Below are positions 30,234 to 38,800 of a stretch of DNA of 39,477 bases, in pieces. Each line of letters starts with the position of its first letter. The first letter of the stretch is position 1. Where the stretch lies: positions 21,874 through 61,350 of the forward strand of contig NZ_QUAC01000125.1 in assembly GCF_003389455.1 (NCBI RefSeq). The letters are read 5' to 3'. The notes below the pieces were generated by a model. That model saw only the letters and a program-made list of their open reading frames with translations, searched no databases and was not told the origin of the DNA. Both the position numbers and the translations under genes were made by a program. This stretch comes from Streptomyces inhibens (GTDB lineage: Bacteria; Actinomycetota; Actinomycetes; Streptomycetales; Streptomycetaceae).

Positions 30234-31076
30234 ATGACTTCAGCGCATTCTAACGCGCCCTCATCCGCGCCCTCGCGCGTTTCCAGCGGCGTCATTCACA
30301 TCCGTACGCGCCAGACCTCCCACTTCACCGTCCTCGCCAACCGCCTTGCGCAGCGCGCCGGTAGCGCGGTCACGGTCGGGGTCGCCGCGTACATCCTCTC
30401 CCTCCCCGATGGCGCGCCGATCACCATTCAGGCGCTCTGCGTCCACTTCGCCGAGGGCAAGACCACCATCGCCGAGGCGTTACGCGAGCTGGAGGACGAG
30501 GGCTGGCTGGAGCGCCGTATCGAGCGGGGGCCACGCGGCCGGATCATCACGCGGACCTTCGCGTACGACCTACCGGGAGCAGCCTCGGGAGCACCCCCGG
30601 TAGTGACCGAAGCACGCGGCCCCGAGCCCACCACCGAGCCGGAGAGCCCGCCAGAACCGGAGCCCGCACCTGACCCCCGGAGCCCGCACCGCAAGCCGCC
30701 GATCTCCTCGCCGCCCTCCCCCACCGCGACCGCCGGCTGCTCCTCTCCGAGCGGGAGATCACGGCGCTCGCCCCGGCGATCACGGAGTGGCTCGGACCGC
30801 GGGGCGGCCCCACAGGAGATCACCGATGCCCTGACCAGCGGCCTCCCCGAGCGCATCAACCGCCGCCCGGCCCGGCTCCTCGCCCACCGCCTGGCCGCCT
30901 TGCGCCCACCGGCCCGGACGTGCCCGCCCGGGCAGCCCGAGCGCCCGCCCGTCATCCCCCTCCAGAACTGCGACGACTGCGACCGCGCCTTCCGCGCCGG
31001 CCACCCCGGTCGCTGCCGTGACTGCCGCACCTCGGCCGAAGCACGGCCTGCCTCGGAGGTGCGGTGTGCCGCATGA
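30234..31076 (+). CDS. Winged-helix protein with C-terminal Cys motif; central part out of the ancestral frame
   Basis: 280 residues in one open frame from ATG 30234. It belongs to a common Streptomyces family of helix-turn-helix proteins: VIHIRTRQTSHFTVLANRLAQ at residues 20-40, a winged helix through PITIQALCVHFAEGKTTIAEALRELEDEGWLERRI, a Pro/Glu-rich linker, and a C-terminal CDDCDRAFRAGHPGRCRDCR zinc-ribbon-like motif. Residues about 148-192 are Ser/Arg/Pro junk in the annotated frame, while the neighbouring frame reads ADLLAALPHRDRRLLLSEREITALAPAITEWLGPRGG (from 30698), the sequence expected for this family. Two compensating single-base slips, in the C-run 30674-30678 and near 30801-30812, explain it. 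Function of the family unknown. Confidence 0.72.
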   Translation: MTSAHSNAPSSAPSRVSSGVIHIRTRQTSHFTVLANRLAQRAGSAVTVGVAAYILSLPDGAPITIQALCVHFAEGKTTIAEALRELEDEGWLERRIERGPRGRIITRTFAYDLPGAASGAPPVVTEARGPEPTTEPESPPEPEPAPDPRSPHRKPPISSPPSPTATAGCSSPSGRSRRSPRRSRSGSDRGAAPQEITDALTSGLPERINRRPARLLAHRLAALRPPARTCPPGQPERPPVIPLQNCDDCDRAFRAGHPGRCRDCRTSAEARPASEVRCAA

Positions 31077-31173
31077 CGCGAACGGCGCCACGAGAGCCGC
31101 CAGGATTCCCGGCACCCGCGGGAGACGCGCGGGTAGGCTGGGGTGCCCGGCAGAGCGAGGAGACGAGTTCCGC

Positions 31174-31539
31174 ATGAGCAGCCAACCAGTGCACAGTGAC
31201 GGGCCCCTCATGCCGATGCCTGATCTGACCCTCCCTGCCCTGCGCTCGGCGGTCGCCGTTCTGGCACCCGCCAAGCTGCCGGAGCTGGTCGAGGAGATGC
31301 AAGAGGCGTTCGACCGGGCCGGCCAGGACGGCAGCACGGCACCGATCCGCATGTTCTACCGCCGCTGGGCCACCTTCGTCGCCATCGAGCGCGACCCGGC
31401 CAGAGCGGCCCGATTCCACGCGGCGGAACAGATGCTGCAGTCCAGCGACGCCGGAGACGAGAGACAGGCCGCCATTCGGGAAATCGGGGCCATCGTGCGC
31501 ACCGCGCAAGGCGAGGTCGAGGCCCTGGAGGCCGGGTGA
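31174..31539 (+). CDS. DUF6247-type small protein, candidate antitoxin
   Basis: 121 residues from ATG 31174, with GAGGAG upstream. A conserved core LPALRSAVAVLAPAKLPELVEEMQEAFDRAG and PIRMFYRRWATFVAIERDPARAARFHAAEQM places it, from memory, in the DUF6247 group. No membrane segment or signal. Its stop overlaps the start of a small partner gene (GTGA), an arrangement typical of type II toxin-antitoxin pairs, with this larger helical protein as likely antitoxin. No DNA-binding motif is evident, so the role is inferred from context. Confidence 0.7.
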   Translation: MSSQPVHSDGPLMPMPDLTLPALRSAVAVLAPAKLPELVEEMQEAFDRAGQDGSTAPIRMFYRRWATFVAIERDPARAARFHAAEQMLQSSDAGDERQAAIREIGAIVRTAQGEVEALEAG

Positions 31540-31799
31540 GCGAGTGGACGTGGGAGTACCACCCCGACGACTACGGTGACAGCCTGACACCGTCGGTCAA
31601 AGCCGAGGTCGAACGGATCTGTGCCGAACTCGCCGTCGTCAACTCGATGGTCTTTTTAGAAGGTGCTGCCTACCAAGGACCATCGCCCGGGCTACGCGTC
31701 GCACACGGAAGGACCCCCGGGGGCCGGTACGTGATGCTCAGCTACCTGACGGACGTGCGCGGGGAACGCATTGTCGTGGTAAGCGTCTCCTGCCTGTGA
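31536..31799 (+). CDS. Small RelE/ParE-like protein, candidate toxin
   Basis: 87 residues from GTG 31536, overlapping the upstream stop by 4 bp. Sequence order is helix SVKAEVERICAELAVVNSMVF, then loop GPSPGLRVAHGRTPGG, then strands YVMLSYLTDV and ERIVVVSVSC. This matches the small alpha/beta RelE/ParE fold in outline (long helix, then an antiparallel sheet ending V-V-x-V), but no catalytic residue set is conclusive. An alternative is an uncharacterised partner of DUF6247 with another activity. It ends 24 bp from the convergent mnmA stop. Confidence 0.6.
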   Translation: MSEWTWEYHPDDYGDSLTPSVKAEVERICAELAVVNSMVFLEGAAYQGPSPGLRVAHGRTPGGRYVMLSYLTDVRGERIVVVSVSCL

Positions 31800-31823
31800 A
31801 CCGGCTGGGACGGGCCACCCCGC

Positions 31824-32954
31824 TTACGCCCCCGCCCGCACCCGCCGCTCCGTAGTGGCGATCGTCGCCGAGCCGACCACCCTGCTGCCGTCGTACAGCA
31901 CGATCGCCTGGCCGGGCGCCACGCCCCGTACCGGCTCCGCGAACGACACTCGCAGCTCGGCGCCGTCGACCAGCTCCGCTGTGACCTCGGTCTCGCCGCC
32001 GTGGGCGCGGAGCTGGGCGGTGTACGTGGCGGGGCCTGCGGTCGGGGGTCGGCCGCACCAGCGGGGGCGGATGGCGGTGAGGCCGGTGACGTCGAGGGAC
32101 TCGGCGGGGCCGACGGTGACGGTGTTGTCGACCGGGGAGATGTCGAGGACGTAGCGCGGCTTGCCGTCGGGGGCCGGGTGGCCGATCCGCAGGCCCTTGC
32201 GCTGGCCGATGGTGAAGCCGTACGCGCCCTCGTGGGTGCCCAGGCGGTTGCCGGACTCGTCGACGATGTCGCCCTCGGTCGCGCCGAGCCGCTTGGCGAG
32301 GAAGCCCTGGGTGTCGCCGTCGGCGATGAAGCAGATGTCGTGGCTGTCCGGCTTCTTGGCGACGAACAGACCGCGGCGGGCCGCCTCTTCGCGGATCTCG
32401 GCCTTGGTGGTGAGGGTGTCGCCGAGCGGGAACATGGCGTGCGCGAGCTGGCGGTCGTCGAGGACGCCGAGGACGTACGACTGGTCCTTGGCCATGTCGG
32501 AGGCGCGGTGCAGCTCGCGGCTGCCGTCCTCGCGGAGCACGACCGTGGCGTAGTGGCCGGTGCAGACCGCGTCGAAGCCGAGGGCCAGGGCCTTGTCGAG
32601 GAGCGCGGCGAACTTGATCTTCTCGTTGCAGCGCAGGCAGGGGTTCGGGGTGCGCCCGGCCTCGTACTCGGCGATGAAGTCGTCGACGACGTCCTCGCGG
32701 AAGCGTTCGGCGAGGTCCCAGACGTAGAAGGGGATGCCGATGACGTCGGCGGCGCGGCGGGCGTCGTGGGAGTCCTCGATCGTGCAGCAGCCGCGGGCAC
32801 CCGTACGGAACGACTTCGGGTTCTCGGAGAGCGCGAGATGCACGCCGGTCACATCATGGCCGGCCTCGGCGGCGCGGGCGGCGGCGACGGCGGAGTCGAC
32901 ACCGCCGGACATGGCGGCGAGTACGCGGAGGCGGCGGGGGGCGTCATCAGTCAT
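31824..32954 (-). CDS. mnmA: tRNA-specific 2-thiouridylase MnmA
   Basis: Adds sulfur to U34 of tRNA(Lys/Glu/Gln), using ATP and persulfide from a cysteine desulfurase. 376 residues from ATG 32954, with GGACGG upstream. PP-loop [10 protein letters not shown] at residues 16-25, first catalytic Cys C106 in TPNPCLRCN, second C208 in [16 protein letters not shown], then [20 protein letters not shown] and the C-terminal beta-barrel. All key residues are present. The sulfur donor, a cysteine desulfurase, is encoded 0.85 kb away on the same strand, separated by a plus-strand amidase gene. The start is 45 bp from that divergent amidase start. Confidence 0.98.
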   Translation of the reverse strand: MTDDAPRRLRVLAAMSGGVDSAVAAARAAEAGHDVTGVHLALSENPKSFRTGARGCCTIEDSHDARRAADVIGIPFYVWDLAERFREDVVDDFIAEYEAGRTPNPCLRCNEKIKFAALLDKALALGFDAVCTGHYATVVLREDGSRELHRASDMAKDQSYVLGVLDDRQLAHAMFPLGDTLTTKAEIREEAARRGLFVAKKPDSHDICFIADGDTQGFLAKRLGATEGDIVDESGNRLGTHEGAYGFTIGQRKGLRIGHPAPDGKPRYVLDISPVDNTVTVGPAESLDVTGLTAIRPRWCGRPPTAGPATYTAQLRAHGGETEVTAELVDGAELRVSFAEPVRGVAPGQAIVLYDGSRVVGSATIATTERRVRAGA

Positions 32955-32999
32955 AGCCCGTCCAGAGTAGACGGAACCGCCGACAGGTCGGAAAGCGTT

Positions 33000-33734
33000 A
33001 TGCAGCGCATGGGGATGAGGGCTGGGGAAACGGGCGGCAGAAGCGGCACCAAGGGGGGCTCGTCCGGGGTCACACGGCGGCGGGCGCTGTGGATCGGCGG
33101 CGGGGCGGTGGCCGCCGGGGCCGCCGCGCTCGCGGGGCGGGACGAGCTGGCGCACTGGTGGTGGCGGCTGCCGGGGCATGACAAGCCGCGTACACCGGGC
33201 GCGGTCGACCATCCGGGCGCCCAGTGGGTCGAGGCGTCCCCGGAGAACTACCGGCGGGCGGACCGGCCGGCGGACTACGAGATCGACCGGGTGGTCGTCC
33301 ATGTCGTCCAGGGCAGCTTCGCGACGGCGCTGGAGGTGTTCCAGGACCCGGATCATGAGGCCGCCGCCCACTACGTCGTCCGCAAGGACGGGCACATAGC
33401 CCAGATGATCCGCGAGCTGGATGTGGCGTTCCACGCCGGGAACCGCGGCTACAACGAGCGGAGCGTCGGCATCGAGCACGAGGGGTTCGTGGACCGGCCG
33501 GAGTCGTTCACGGCTGCCATGTACGCGTCGTCCGCGCGGCTGACGGCGGAGATCTGCCGGCGGTACGGCTTCCCGGCCGACCGGGAGCACATCGTGGGGC
33601 ATGTGGAGGTACCGGGAACAGATCACACCGATCCCGGACCGCACTGGGACTGGGACCGGTACCTGCGGCTCGTACGGGCCGAGCTGCGCAAGCCCGTACG
33701 GCCGAAGAGGCACAAGCCCGCACGGGAGAGCTAG
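33000..33734 (+). CDS. Tat-exported N-acetylmuramoyl-L-alanine amidase (Amidase_2)
   Basis: Zn-dependent peptidoglycan amidase. 244 residues from ATG 33000, preceded by GGAAAG; ATG 33009 and 33015 are possible. An N-terminal Tat-type signal [23 protein letters not shown] occupies residues about 24-46, so the enzyme is secreted. The amidase domain spans about 80-225: [17 protein letters not shown] with the first Zn His, [36 protein letters not shown], and [18 protein letters not shown] with the second Zn His and the Asp/Trp end motif. Basic C-terminus [11 protein letters not shown]. The stop is part of the first 19-bp repeat unit downstream. Flanking genes are sulfur/tRNA enzymes and not obviously linked. 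Confidence 0.92.
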   Translation: MQRMGMRAGETGGRSGTKGGSSGVTRRRALWIGGGAVAAGAAALAGRDELAHWWWRLPGHDKPRTPGAVDHPGAQWVEASPENYRRADRPADYEIDRVVVHVVQGSFATALEVFQDPDHEAAAHYVVRKDGHIAQMIRELDVAFHAGNRGYNERSVGIEHEGFVDRPESFTAAMYASSARLTAEICRRYGFPADREHIVGHVEVPGTDHTDPGPHWDWDRYLRLVRAELRKPVRPKRHKPARES

Positions 33735-33807
33735 TCCCGCAGGGGAGGACTAGTCCCGCAGGGGAGGACTAGTCCCGCAGGGGAGAGCTAGTCCCGCAGG
33801 GGAGAGC
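33732..33807. repeat. Four 19-bp tandem repeats filling the gap between two stop codons
   Basis: Units TAGTCCCGCAGGGGAGGAC (33732-33750, 33751-33769) and the variant ending GAGC (33770-33788, 33789-33807). CTAG occurs five times at exact 19-bp steps (33731, 33750, 33769, 33788, 33807). The first TAG is the amidase stop; the last CTAG is the cysteine-desulfurase stop on the other strand. CTAGTCC and GGACTAG also form 7-bp inverted arms around the first two units, so RNA from either strand folds into hairpins, probably acting as a terminator. Confidence 0.92.
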
Positions 33808-34976
33808 TAGCTCAGCCCCGCGCTGCGCGCCCGTTCCACCACCGGGCCGATGGCCTGCGCCAGCGCCGCCACGTCCTCCGCGGTGGAGGTGTGCCCCAGG
33901 GAGAACCGCAGGGTGCCGCGGGCGAGGTCCGGCGACATGCCGGTGGCCAGCAGGACATGGCTGGGCTGGGCGACGCCGGCGGTGCAGGCGGAGCCCGTGG
34001 AGCAGGCGATGCCCTGGGCGTCCAGGAGGAGCAGCAGGGAGTCGCCCTCGCAGCCAGGGAAGGAGAAGTGCGCGTTGGCGGGCAGCCGGCCCGCGGGGTC
34101 CGGGTCGCCGCCGAGGACGGCGTCCGGGGCGGCGGCGCGTACCGCCTTGATCAGGTCGTCGCGCAGTGCGCCGATGTCGCGGGCGAAGTCCTCGCGGTGC
34201 GCGACGGCGTGCCGGCCGGCGGCGGCGAAGGCGGCGATGGCGGGGGTGTCGAGGGTGCCGGAGCGCACATGCCGCTCCTGGCCGCCGCCGTGCAGCACCG
34301 GAACGGGGGCGTACTCGCGGCCCAGCAGCAGCGCGCCGATGCCGTACGGTCCGCCGATCTTGTGGCCGGAGACCGTCATCGCGGCGAGTCCGGAGGCGGT
34401 GAAGTCGACCTCCAGCTGACCGACCGCCTGCACCGCGTCCGCATGCAGCGGGATCTCGAACTCCCTTGCCACCTCGGCCAGTTCATGGACCGGCTGGATG
34501 GTGCCGATCTCGTTGTTGGCCCACATGACGGTGGCGAGCGCGACATCGGCGGGGTTGCGCTCGATGGCCTCGCGCAGCGCATCGGCGTGCACCCGGCCGT
34601 AGGTGTCCACCGGCAGCCAGTCGATCTGGGCGCCTTCCTGCTCGGCGAGCCACTCCACGGCGTCGAGGACGGCGTGGTGTTCGACGGGGCTGGCGAGCAC
34701 GCGGGTGCGGGCCGGATCGGCGGCCCGGCGGGACCAGTACAGGCCCTTGACCGCGAGGTTGTCGGCCTCCGTACCGCCCGCCGTGAAGACGATCTCGCTC
34801 GGGCGTGCACCGAGCGAGGCGGCGAGGGATTCCCGCGCCTCCTCGACGGTGCGCCGGGCCCGCCGGCCGTCGGCGTGCAAAGAGGACGCATTGCCGGTGA
34901 CGGTCAGCTGGGCGGTCATCGCCTGCACCGCTTCCGGGAGCATCGGGGTGGTGGCGGCGTGGTCGAGGTAAACCAT
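33807..34976 (-). CDS. Cysteine desulfurase (NifS/IscS class V aminotransferase)
   Basis: PLP enzyme that removes sulfur from cysteine to form a persulfide for MnmA and Fe-S assembly. 389 residues from ATG 34976 (MVYLDHAATTPM). PLP Lys is K206 in TVSGHKIGGPYG, HHAVLDAVEW and the NNEIGTIQP motif are present, and the catalytic Cys is C331 in CSTGSACTAG on the mobile loop (IscS type). Complete in length for the family. The genomic pairing with mnmA supports a role in tRNA thiolation. The gene symbol is not fixed because actinobacteria have several paralogues. Its stop lies inside the 19-bp repeat tract. Confidence 0.95.
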   Translation of the reverse strand: MVYLDHAATTPMLPEAVQAMTAQLTVTGNASSLHADGRRARRTVEEARESLAASLGARPSEIVFTAGGTEADNLAVKGLYWSRRAADPARTRVLASPVEHHAVLDAVEWLAEQEGAQIDWLPVDTYGRVHADALREAIERNPADVALATVMWANNEIGTIQPVHELAEVAREFEIPLHADAVQAVGQLEVDFTASGLAAMTVSGHKIGGPYGIGALLLGREYAPVPVLHGGGQERHVRSGTLDTPAIAAFAAAGRHAVAHREDFARDIGALRDDLIKAVRAAAPDAVLGGDPDPAGRLPANAHFSFPGCEGDSLLLLLDAQGIACSTGSACTAGVAQPSHVLLATGMSPDLARGTLRFSLGHTSTAEDVAALAQAIGPVVERARSAGLS

Positions 34977-35061
34977 GGTGCGCCGATTCTACGAGGCGCT
35001 GCCAGGGCGCAGGCAGGGCGTGGTGGCGCATTCGTTCGAGACGCGGACTTCTCCACTCGAC

Positions 35062-35087
35062 TGCACAGAAGTGTACACTTCTGTGCA
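35062..35087. promoter_or_regulatory. Perfect 26-bp palindrome, operator of the YefM/RelE-type operon
   Basis: Half-site TGCACAGAAGTGT and its exact complement meet at 35074/35075, with core GTGTACAC. TGTACA-centred palindromes are the known operator type for YefM-YoeB and RelBE. The palindrome ends on the first base of the antitoxin ATG (35087). TACACT at 35074-35079 could be the -10 element, which would put transcription start at the ATG itself. Confidence 0.85.
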
Positions 35088-35341
35088 TGAGTGACACGCT
35101 GCCCATGACAGAGGCCAGAGCGCGCTTCGGATCGCTGGTCCGCCGGACCGCGCTCGCACGAGAGCGCATCACCATCACCGACCACGGCCAGGCCGCGGCC
35201 GTCTTGATAAACCCACAGGAGTTGGCGGATCTGGAGGACGCACTGGCGCTCTACGAGCACCGGGCGCGCCAAGCCTCCGGAACGTTCCACGGCATCCCGC
35301 ACGACGAGGTACGCGCCCGACTCGGCCTGGAGCCCGAGTGA
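35087..35341 (+). CDS. Phd/YefM-type antitoxin
   Basis: 84 residues from ATG 35087 (MSDTLPMTEARARFGSLVRRT); ATG 35105 (MTEARARF) is the alternative. N-terminal Phd/YefM DNA-binding domain: LPMTEARARFGSLVRRTALARERITITDHGQAAAVLINPQEL, with the family's I-T-x-x-G-x-x-A-A-V-L-I pattern. The C-terminal helix (LALYEHRARQASGTF, HDEVRARLGLEPE) is the toxin-binding part. It overlaps the toxin gene by 4 bp (GTGA). Its promoter sits under a perfect palindrome, so it is presumably autoregulated. Either no ribosome-binding site exists for the first ATG and the mRNA is leaderless, or the second ATG is used. Confidence 0.93.
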   Translation: MSDTLPMTEARARFGSLVRRTALARERITITDHGQAAAVLINPQELADLEDALALYEHRARQASGTFHGIPHDEVRARLGLEPE

Positions 35342-35589
35342 GCTACACCATCATCTGGGACGAGTCCGCCCTGGACACGGCGGCTCGCTTCCTCAAGGAC
35401 GACCCGGAGGGCTTACGTCAGCTTTTCGCGTCCATCGACCTCTTGGCCGGCTCCCCTCGGCCTGCGGGCTCCATTCCGTACGGTTCCCCGGATCTACGCC
35501 GCATCCATAGCGGCAGGTACCGCGCGCTCTACGAGATCAACGACTCCACGGTGACGATCATCGTCATCCACATCGGGCGGGCAGGCTGA
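35338..35589 (+). CDS. RelE/ParE-superfamily toxin
   Basis: 83 residues from GTG 35338. RelE-like order: strand YTIIWDESALDTAARFLKDDP, helix GLRQLFASIDLLAGSP, strand DLRRIHSGRYRALYEIN, strand TVTIIVIHIGRAG. Conserved GRYRALYEI and the basic residues R-R-x-x-x-G-R-Y-R correspond to the mRNA-cleaving core of RelE/YoeB. Full-length, no frameshift. Coupled to the antitoxin by stop/start overlap. Beginning inside its last codon is a truncated alpha/beta hydrolase gene, which marks the edge of the inserted cassette. Confidence 0.92.
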   Translation: MSYTIIWDESALDTAARFLKDDPEGLRQLFASIDLLAGSPRPAGSIPYGSPDLRRIHSGRYRALYEINDSTVTIIVIHIGRAG

Positions 35590-35818
35590 CCGGCCGCGCG
35601 AGTACGAGCTGCCGACGCTGATCTGCTGGGGCGCCCAGGACAGCTGGATCCCGGTGGCGAAGGGCCGTGAGCTGGCCTCGCGGATTCCGGGTGCCCGGCT
35701 CCGGATCGTCGAGGGCGCGGGGCATCTTGTGCAGGAGGATGCCCCGGGCGAGCTCACGGCGGTGCTGGCGGAGTTTCTCCGGGAGGGTGAGGGGGGCCGG
35801 GGCGCTCCTACCGGGTGA
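35588..35818 (+). pseudogene. C-terminal remnant of an alpha/beta hydrolase
   Basis: 76 open codons ending TGA 35816-35818: DRPREYELPTLICWGAQDSW... through AVLAEFLREGEGGRGAPTG. This is the end of an alpha/beta-hydrolase fold: PTLICWGAQDSWIP carries the catalytic Asp region, and RLRIVEGAGHLVQEDAP the catalytic His region. The nucleophile elbow and N-terminal two-thirds are absent; the reading begins in the last codons of the toxin gene. No start or ribosome-binding site was seen. Truncation probably happened when the toxin-antitoxin cassette entered. The last 11 bp overlap the end of the convergent SAV_2336-type gene. Confidence 0.85.
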
Positions 35819-38800
35819 GGCGGCGGCTGAGGTCGCGGACCGTGACGGCCGCGTCGGCCGCTCCGGGCGTCGGCTCCCTCAGCGCCTCGTGGGAGGTCAC
35901 CGTCTCCAGGGATGACCGCAGACGTGTCAGGTCGGCGCGCGGAGGGCGGCCCGTACGTGCGAACTCGGCGACCCGACCCGCGAGTTCGGCCTCGACGGCG
36001 CCAAGGATCTCCAGGGCTTCGAGGGTGCCGCGGGGGGCGACCGGTCCGGCGGCCGGGTCGGCGCTCGGCTCGGCCGTCCTGTGGTCCGGCTGCCCGACGG
36101 CGGGCTGGAGCCTGAGCCGGTCGTGGAGGGTGCGGACGGCCGCCGTCAGATCGCGCAGGACCGTGCCGGTGCTGGCGGTGTCCGCGGTGCGCGAGACGCC
36201 GGGTCCGCGCGAACCGGCCGACGACGGGCCCGTCTTGTCCCGCAGCAAGGCTCGCACCCCGCGCGCCTCCGGGGCGTCGAACGCCTCGTAGACGGCGAGC
36301 GCCTCCCGCCAGTGCGCCCGGGCGCCCTGCTTGCGGCCCAGCGCCGTCTCCGCGTGCCCCAGCGCGACCAGCGCGTCGGCACGCCAGCGCTCGCCGCCCG
36401 GCACCAGAAGCCGCTTCGCCGCGTCCTCCGCGGCGGCCGCCGCCTCGCTCGGCCGGATCAGGGCGACCATCGCCTCGGCCATCCGGCAGCGGGTGCGGCC
36501 CGCCCAGAGGTGCTGCCGGTCCTCCTCGAAGAGCGGCAGGGCCTGGAACAGTTCCCGGAGCGCATCGGCGTGCCGGCCGGCCGACGACAGCGCCTCGGAC
36601 AGCGCGTACAGACCGTGCGCCAGCCGTGGAGAGCCGCCGCCGGTCCGGCGGTGGATCCCCACGCTCCGTTCGGCGAACAGCACGGCGTCGTTGCTGCTGC
36701 CGGTCGCCGCCCAGACCCGGGCCAGCGCACCGAGCACGGCCGCCTCCCCCAACTGGTCGTTGCGGGTGCGGCAGCGCTCCCAGACAGCGGTGAGATGGCG
36801 CTCCGCCTCGTCGTGCCTGCCCTGGTGGAGGGCGATGACCGCGCGTGCGTACGGGGCGCGAAAGCCGGTCAGCGGGTCGCCGGAGCGGCCGGCGAGCCGG
36901 TCCGCCCGCCGCGCTTCGGGCTCGGCCTCGGTGAACTTGCCCATCGTGATGTACGCCTCGGCGAGCGCGACCCGCGCCCGGCCTTCCGCCCGGTCGTCGT
37001 CCGCCATCGCGGCCCGTTCGGCCACCGCCCGCGCGGCCGGTTCGTACGCCGCGGAGAGCGCCCCGGAATCCGCCGTCACCTGGGCGAGCAGCAGGAGGTC
37101 CGCGGCGCGCCGGACATGCCGCGGGCTCCGCACCGCGATCTGGCGGACCAGCGCGAGCAGTTGGGGCGTCTCGTCGGCCCAGGCGGCCAGCGCCGACGTG
37201 CTGTCCTTCATCTTGGGCAGGCCCGTCCTGGGGAGGGCGGACGACGCGACGCGGGTGAGGTCGTTCCGCCACCGCTCCCCGGGGTACCGGCGCTCATGCA
37301 CCTGGCGGCCCAGGGCCAGAGAGAAGTCCAGCAGCCGGGACAGCGCCTCGTCGTGCTGTGCCTCGGGCAGCTCCTGAACGGCGGTCTCGCGGGCGAGGGC
37401 CCGGAGTTCACCGGCGTAGTGACAGCGGTCGGGGGCCGTCCTGCGGAGCACACCGGCCGCCTGCAACTCGTCCAGGGAGGAACGGGTGCGGTCCGCCGTC
37501 GTGTCGAGAAGCGCGCCGGCCGCGCCGAACGAGATCACCGCGGACGAGAGGTCCGCCTCGGGCACGGCGAGGAGCCGGAAGGCGCGCCGCGCGGGCGGGG
37601 TGAGCTGGGCGTCGAGCCACTGGAGCAGCGAGCCCCGGGGCAGCGCGTGGTGCGCCTCGGCGGCCGTCAGCCGGTCCAGCGCGAGGGCGCCGGTGAGCGA
37701 GCGGTGCTGTGGGCGGCGGCGGCCGGTGATGAGTACGGCGCCGCCCCGGGCCGCAGGTGTGCCCGTGGGGCCCGGCAGCACGGAGGTCAGCGTCTCCGCC
37801 GCGTCGGACGCACCGTCCAGCACGATCAGGACGCGGCGCTCGGCCAGCAACGTACGGCAGAGCGCGAGGCGCTCTGGTCCGCTGTCGCTCAGGTCCACGA
37901 ACAGCTGCCCGTCCGGGAAGTGTTCCGCCGCCTCGTGTGCCACCCGCAGCGCGAGCGCCGTCTTGCCGACGCCGGCCGGTCCGTGAACGGCCCAGCAGGG
38001 CGGCGAGTCGCCGTCGGTGCGGGTCAGCGCCTCGACCAGCCGGGCGATCTCCTTCGTACGGCCGAAGAAGTGCTCGGGGGCGGGGGGCAGGGCTACGGGT
38101 GCCGGCTCGGGTTCGCGGTCCTGCGCCAGCGGGCGGTACACCTCGGCCCCGGCGCCGTCCGGGCTGCCGGTCCGCTGCCCCGGCACCACCCCGTCCAGCC
38201 GCTCCGGCACCACACCCCCCATCCGCTCCAGCACCGGACTCGCGAGGACGGCGAAGGCCCGCGCCGACGCATGCAGCCGCAGCTCCCCCTCCTCGTCGCC
38301 CATCAGGACGGGGAAGTCCGGCAGCCGGCCCATGTACGGCTCCAGGGACCGGCCGACGGCCTCGACGACCTCCACGGCCTGTTCGGCGCCGAGCCCGGAG
38401 AACAGCAGCTCCCGTACGCCGGGGCGGAAGTCGTATACGGGCTGGACCGGTTGGCCCGGTGGCGGGGCGCCCAGGGCGCGGTCCAGTGTCAGCGCGGCGG
38501 CCGCGTCCCGTTCCTGGTCGGTGCGCTCCAGCAGGCCGCCGAGCAGGATCTCCGCGACATGGGTGGGGCCGGCGTCGCGCATCGTGGCGGCCCGCACCAG
38601 TTGCATCAGCGGCGTGGTCAGGGGCCGGATCGCGGAGAGCCGGACGGCGAGCCGGTAGGACTCGGGTGAGAACGCTCCCCGGAAGTGGGTCAGCAACTCC
38701 TCGGCGGTGCCGTGTGGTTGGCGCGGCAGGACCGGCAGCGGCGCCTCGTCCAGCAGCGCCGTTTCGATCAGGTGCGGCACTCCGGGGCGGGTGAGCAGCC

